This document shows, in pieces, positions 59,801-64,000 of a stretch of 64,000 nucleotides of DNA. The stretch comes from Lophius americanus. Its lineage: Eukaryota > Chordata > Actinopteri > Lophiiformes > Lophiidae. The translations under genes and the position numbers were made by a program. How positions within the stretch are numbered: position 1 is the first letter of the stretch; the number at the start of each line of letters is the position of its first letter. The notes below the pieces were generated by a model, which made no database searches, was not told where the DNA came from, and worked only from the letters and a program-made list of their open reading frames with translations. The stretch is taken from the NCBI GenBank assembly GCA_037951165.1, contig JBBDHG010000132.1, positions 472,001 to 536,000 of the forward strand. The letters run 5' to 3'.

Positions 59801-62800
59801 ATTTTAACATCGACTATGCAGAACTCCTTTTCTTTTTTTTTAAAAAAGTTTTTATTTATTAGTTTTTCAGCTCATGAATGGAAAAAAAATGGGTTAGGGT
59901 TAACCCTAACCCTGGAGCTACTTCCTGACTGTTGGTTGAAGAAGTGAAGCCTTATAAGAAGTCTTGTTAATTTAAAAATGTTTTTGTTTGATCTAAACTC
60001 CTGTTAAAAAAAAAAACATTATTTTACTCTGTAACTGTAAATCCACTTTAAGTATTTCTGAAAAAACTCTGTAAAAATGTATTATTATTATGATTGAGAG
60101 CCGGTTTGGATTTCCTCTTGCCAGAGAGGCCCCCGGCCAAAAACATCATGTCACAGATCCTGTGTCTATGTTGTGAACGCGAGAAGATGAATATAACTGA
60201 ATTAATTTGTTTCTTAACGCCGACATTTAAATCAAATGTCGACTGTTATTCTCTTCCTTTTCACCGCGGTGACTGTGAATGACTCGGAATGTAGGACTAC
60301 TGTTCTACCCCTGTGTTTCTTCTCCATGTTTTTTGCAGGATTAATCACAGATATTGGTTATCCCCATCGATCTTAACGTGGGAGTCTCCACCGTCTGGTC
60401 TTCATGTGTTCATATGTTCATGTGTTCATGTGTGTGACTGTTTGAGAGCTCACAGCTGGGGCAGTTTGCTTTAGTCTCACACCCTGCCTTTTTTGTTTGT
60501 CTTGTAGTGACTTCCTGATATTACCGGGCTTCATCGACTTCACCTCGGATGAAGTGGTGAGTATTCACACCTGTCTGTGAGGGACATCTATTGGAAAAAG
60601 CGACATTAATGTAATTTAAAACTGACATCAACTGAAGGACAAGCCGGTCATTTCTTTAATTTCTCCCACACCTTTCCATGACCAGCGAGCGACGTGGCAG
60701 TCAGTGTCTGCAGACGGGCCATTTTTTGTAGGGCCCCCATCCCCCTCGGCCTCATTGAGACAAACTTCGACTCCAGACTGGCTTTATAAACAGAGCCTGT
60801 ACAAAAATAGCTTGTTTTGCTGGTTTAAAACCGTTTGCCCCACTTCCCTCGGGTTTGTTTGCCCAATGTGGTCACCAACTGGCTGCTCGCTCGCCCATGT
60901 GTTTATGCTTGTGTCTCGACCGCTGCACATCCGTCTCGCAGCAGATGACGGCAGAGTTAATCTCCAGGCTTTAGATGAAATCCCTCTCCTTTCCTCCGTC
61001 CATTTCAGGAGGTTTTAGTCTAATTGATACCCATAATCCCTCAGCCTTTGCTCGGTGAGAGGGAGCTCTGGTCCCTGTGTGTGAGGTGCTCGCCTCTGCC
61101 GCCGTGGGTTGGCTGTGTTTGCCGTGTATGAGGCCCACTCAAGCAGCAATCACACATATGCTTAAGCGAAAGAATGATCTGGATGGCCCTTCATGTTAAA
61201 AGTTGACACAGTACCTAAGGCTCGAATGTTTAGCTCCCGCGGGGTCGTGGGCCGGTGTCAGAAACAAAAACGCATCTACATGTTTCTGGAATGGAGCCGC
61301 CGTGAGAAATTCTTCAGGGTTGTCGTATACCAGCCCACCCCCGGTTGAATTTAGCAGGTCGCTGCAGCTGCCCTCTCTTGATGGGGAAGCGGCGTTAGAT
61401 GATTTTGTAGCGCGTCCGCCGTTAACCCCTGAGAAAAGCCTCCCCGGTTTATGTCTACCACAGATAAGCAGCAGTAGTTCGGACGCCTCGGAGCACGTTA
61501 GCCGTTTTCCCATGTTGAAGGAATTCTGTTATTTTCCCGTACGCTCGGCTGCAGATAAAAAACAAAAGCTGGCTGTTATGGGAAGATGTGGAAGGTAACA
61601 ATGCCAGCTGGAGACACAGCGGCGACGGGTACGGACACACTTTCAAGAGTGTCAGTCTCGTGACTTTGATGAACCCAGCGTTTCTGCAGACATAATTTGA
61701 CTTAAACTGAGCTCTTGTGACCCTAAACCGGTTTTTTAAATGGACTAATTGACATTCTTTCATCCCAACTCATTATTTAACCACTTGAAGGCACAGCTGT
61801 GCAGCATCTGCCAAGTTCTGTCTGCCCCCTGGTGGCTCAAATGCAAAATAACAGGGGGGAAAAAACCCCTCAGTGACAACATTACAATATAAGTGACCCT
61901 CTTTTATGATGATCCTCCAGGACCTGACATCAGCCCTGACCAGAAAGATCACGCTGAAGACCCCCCTCATCTCCTCCCCCATGGACACCGTCACAGAGTC
62001 GGCCATGGCCATCGCTATGGCGGTAAGACGGCGCCCTGACCCACCGCACGAGTATCAAAGCTATTAATTTATTGCTTTAAAATCATCGCTTTATTCCGTT
62101 TGTTTTTCACAGCTAATGGGAGGCATCGGCATCATCCACCACAACTGCACACCAGAATTTCAAGCCAACGAGGTTCGCAAGGTTAAGGTAAACGAAGATT
62201 GTCCTTCATATTCATACAGAGTTCATGCTACGTGTATTAATCCAATTGTTGTTTTAATTGTCTCGTTTGAACGTTTGCTTGCTTGTGAAATTTCAAGCAG
62301 TCACCTCAATCATCTTTAATATTAACTGTCATCTCGTCCCGATTGAGGTTATGTTAATTGTCTTTTTTTTTTTTTTTTTCCTGTTTGTTGTTGTTGTTAT
62401 ATGTTATTTATTGTGTGACCCGCGTGTGGCGTTTTTTTTTTTTCTTTCTTTTTTTCCGGCACCGCTTTTGAGCCAGAATTGACAAAGTAATCCGGATGCT
62501 AAAAGTCACGTCTGGTTTGATTTGCAGAGGTTCGAGCAGGGATTCATCACGGACCCACTGGTGATGAGTCCACGCCACACTGTCGGGGACGTGATCGAGG
62601 CCAAAGTGAGACACGGCTTCTCCGGCATTCCCGTAACGGAGACGGGAAAAATGGGCAGCAAACTGGTTGGCATCGTAACGTCCAGAGACATCGACTTCCT
62701 CTCTGAGAAAGACCACGACAAACCCCTGGAGGAGGTGCGCGTAACCTTCCCGTCGTTCATTTGATGATTGGATCCCTGAGAATTCGGGAACAGCATCCTG

Positions 62801-64000
62801 CCGCTGATTCACAGTGTTAATGCGATAACTCGGAAACCGTTCCATCCATCATTTCCTAACGTTGTACCCCCATAGACCTTAGTGTGAGGAAGAACTGGAT
62901 TGATTGTGTGAAAGGTCGATCGTATTATTATTTGTTGAATAAGAATCGACTTAGGGAGATCTATCTTCTCATGTTTTTCTCCTGTAGTTTATATTTTGCA
63001 CACTAGAGGGGGCGTTTTAAAATTGAAACCGTTTTTCCGACCGGACTTGCTAATTGTTTGACCGATTTAGTCCAAAGTTGATGAATAAGAATCAACGTAG
63101 GAAGATCTATCTTGTATATACTCTGTTTTACTCACCAGGAGGAGCTTTTTAACAAAAATGCTGTTTTTTGTACGTAATTACATATTTAATTAGAGTTCAA
63201 TCACGGGGATTGTTTAGACTACTCAGGGGACTGGGGACTTTTTTTGGCTGGGTTTTGTTTTATAAACTCGCCGTGGGGGATGACAGCACAGGCTTGGTTT
63301 TCATATTGTAATGTTTTTCTCTGCTGCTCCTCTTCGTCAAGGCCATGACAAAAAGGGAGGACCTGGTGGTGGCTCCAGCCGGCGTCACGCTGAAAGAAGC
63401 CAACGACATTCTTCAGCGCAGTAAAAAAGGTGACTCTCCCGCTCGAGAGCGGCTCCCTCCCTGTTGGATTTCAGACTGGTGGCGTGGGAATAACCTGACT
63501 CTCGCGTTCTCTGTCGCCAGGCAAGCTTCCCATTGTAAATAATAACGATGAGCTGGTGGCCATTATCGCCAGGACGGATCTGAAGAAGAACAGGGACTAC
63601 CCTCTGGCCTCCAAAGACTCGCGCAAACAGCTGCTGTGTGGCGCCGCCATTGGCACCAGGGAGGACGACAAATACAGACTGGACCTGTTGGTGCAGGCTG
63701 GCGTGGATGTCGTAGTACTGGTGGGTCTTCAAGAACATATTTCTTATGGTCTAACCCATGAATGTATGAGAGGGAGTATGTCAGGTCATCAGCCAGTCAC
63801 CAAAATACACCAGCATTCGGCCATAATATTATAACCACTGACAGAAGAGGTCGGAATAACTCGATTTTGTAACAGTTTGTAACGTTTTTGTCCTTGAATT
63901 TTGAGTGTTTAACCAGGAAAAATGTGAGATTTTCACCTTTTGATTAGGACCAACAGCTGGGTGGCACAGATTACTAGAATAAAAAGTCAAGGAGGGGTCT
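50659..64000 (+). CDS. impdh1: IMP dehydrogenase 1, 5' portion (retina-type first exon plus seven shared coding exons; continues past the window)
   Basis: IMPDH oxidises IMP to XMP with NAD+, the rate-limiting step of guanine nucleotide synthesis. Exons: 50659-50858 (retina-type N-terminus), 56483-56581 (ATG at 56484, MADYLISGGTGYVPEDG), 60508-60556, 61921-62022, 62113-62187, 62528-62734, 63342-63429, 63521-63720. All phases agree. From the ATG at 56484 the exons encode 273 residues and stop at VDVVVL, just before the conserved DSSQGNS segment in the next exon beyond the window. Visible landmarks are GDGLTYNDFLILPGF, SSPMDTVTE, GGIGIIHHNC, the Bateman (CBS) module in exons 6-8 with GFSGIPVTETG and GKLPIVNNNDELVAIIARTDL, and GAAIGTREDDKYRLDLLVQAG. 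The match to IMPDH1 rather than IMPDH2 rests on the retina-type exon, VGDVIEAKVRHGF and synteny with hilpda. The donor after 62734 (GTGCGC) is weak. An additional duplicate exon is listed separately. Confidence 0.97.
50860..52660. other. impdh1 intron 1, first part
   Basis: Intron after the retina-type exon. A 135-codon frame (51915-52322) has no family resemblance. Otherwise nothing recognised until the Tc1 fragment at 52780. Confidence 0.5.
52780..53370 (-). mobile_element. Tc1-like transposon fragment in impdh1 intron 1
   Basis: The minus frame 53033-52836 reads LDEDLKAPSRKLKVGRGWTC and QQDNDLKHTSK, the catalytic segment of Tc1 transposase. The flanks repeat the GGTCCTCTTCCAGG and GAATAAAAAGTAAGA blocks of the family. 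Inactive. Confidence 0.7.
53530..54110 (+). promoter_or_regulatory. impdh1: CpG-richer segment, candidate promoter and noncoding first exon for the canonical impdh1 transcript
   Basis: This stretch is richer in CpG than its surroundings. It contains potential donors near 53740 (CATCGAG|GTAGAA) and 53849 (CATAAG|GTAGCT) that could splice to 56483, where the canonical ATG lies one base into the exon. Mammalian IMPDH1 uses several promoters with noncoding leaders. Placement here is inference from composition and position. Confidence 0.3.
54111..56480. other. impdh1 intron, second part
   Basis: AT-rich single-copy-looking sequence with no frame I can support. It ends in the pyrimidine-rich tract (CTTTTTTTTT) of the 56483 acceptor. 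Confidence 0.5.
56761..56838 (+). CDS. impdh1: Duplicated impdh1 exon: candidate cassette or mutually exclusive exon
   Basis: Seventy-eight bases lie between ...CACCAG and GTGAGT, 179 bases after the first shared exon. Read in the impdh1 phase (one base, 25 codons, two bases) the segment gives SDQQCVVSDGHTAEELC and then SKGDGLTY. The last part mirrors the end of the preceding exon, PEDGLSAQQLFSIGDGLTY, including the split Asn codon. An in-frame TGA 12 bases before the exon means it must be entered by splicing at or near this acceptor. Incoming and outgoing phases equal those of the first shared exon, so both inclusion and substitution keep the frame. The acceptor's pyrimidine tract is poor, so it may be a rarely used or decaying exon. 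I know of no described counterpart. Confidence 0.55.
58575..58690 (+). repeat. TATACAGG-type minisatellite in impdh1 intron
   Basis: Short units of GGTATACAGG, CACAGGTATA and ATATAGGCACAG repeat about ten times with variation. Confidence 0.8.
59891..59912. repeat. Head-to-head telomere-like palindrome, 22 bases
   Basis: Two GGGTTA units (the second one short of perfect phase) face two TAACCC units, giving a perfect 22-base palindrome in an impdh1 intron. Confidence 0.85.
62805..63190 (-). repeat. Unclassified dispersed repeat, copy 10 (reverse, impdh1 intron)
   Basis: Has GCGATAACTCGGAAACCGTT, CTTAGTGTGAGGAAGAACTG and GTGAAAGGTCGATC. Two modules follow, each ending in AGATCTATCTT, with ACTAGAGGGGGCGTTTTAAA between them. 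Confidence 0.7.

Larger units (their letters stand above)
56840..60507. other. impdh1 intron before exon 60508
   Basis: Contains A20 and T18 homopolymers (57799, 58159), the 58575 minisatellite and the telomere-like palindrome. A 70-codon frame at 59131-59343 has a vague FEQLFG word, but lacks the GDGLTY end and splice sites. Confidence 0.5.

Overview
The window is a piece of a ray-finned fish (teleost) genome. The genes are split by many short introns with GT-AG junctions. The spaces between them hold Tc1/mariner-type transposons, RTE-like and other non-LTR reverse-transcriptase fragments, long CA/GT, GA and tetranucleotide microsatellites, and an unclassified dispersed repeat present in at least ten copies. 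There is no prokaryotic operon, CRISPR array or phage.

Four protein genes were assembled exon by exon from reading frame, splice sites and family similarity. From left to right they are: fam3c (minus strand, 9 coding exons, 19472-26726, complete, 227 aa); a sortilin gene, sort1 (minus, 21 coding exons, 28707-40273, complete, 824 aa); hilpda (minus, coding sequence 42359-42571, 70 aa, with a noncoding first exon near 43625-43800); and impdh1 (plus, from 50659 past the right end, seven shared coding exons in view, about the first 273 residues). hilpda and impdh1 lie head to head, as I recall them lying in human 7q32, which supports both names.

The left 19 kb holds no gene I can name. It contains a possible two-exon minus-strand reading frame (1025-1615), a possible terminal exon (3181-3300), and repeat relics. 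Between genes and in introns are Tc1 copies (about 18.8, 19.9-21.8, 24.6, 29.8, 38.4-39.5 and 52.8 kb), RTE-like pieces (15.8-17.0, 23.1, 25.6 and 40.5 kb) and reverse-transcriptase snippets (8.1, 37.8 and 44.4 kb).

The most notable points are these. (1) impdh1 carries an upstream exon (50659-50858) matching the retina-specific N-terminal extension of mammalian IMPDH1. It also has an apparent tandem duplicate of its first shared exon (56761-56838), in the same splice phase, which could act as a cassette or mutually exclusive exon. (2) fam3c exon 2 is bounded on both sides by microsatellites, and sort1 exon 10 has a (CT)n microsatellite as its polypyrimidine tract. (3) An unclassified modular repeat family recurs in both orientations. 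(4) Three perfect hairpins stand in a row at 28041-28153.

The genes do not form one pathway. FAM3C is a secreted cytokine-like protein, sortilin a sorting receptor, HILPDA a lipid-droplet regulator and IMPDH1 the rate-limiting enzyme of guanine nucleotide synthesis.
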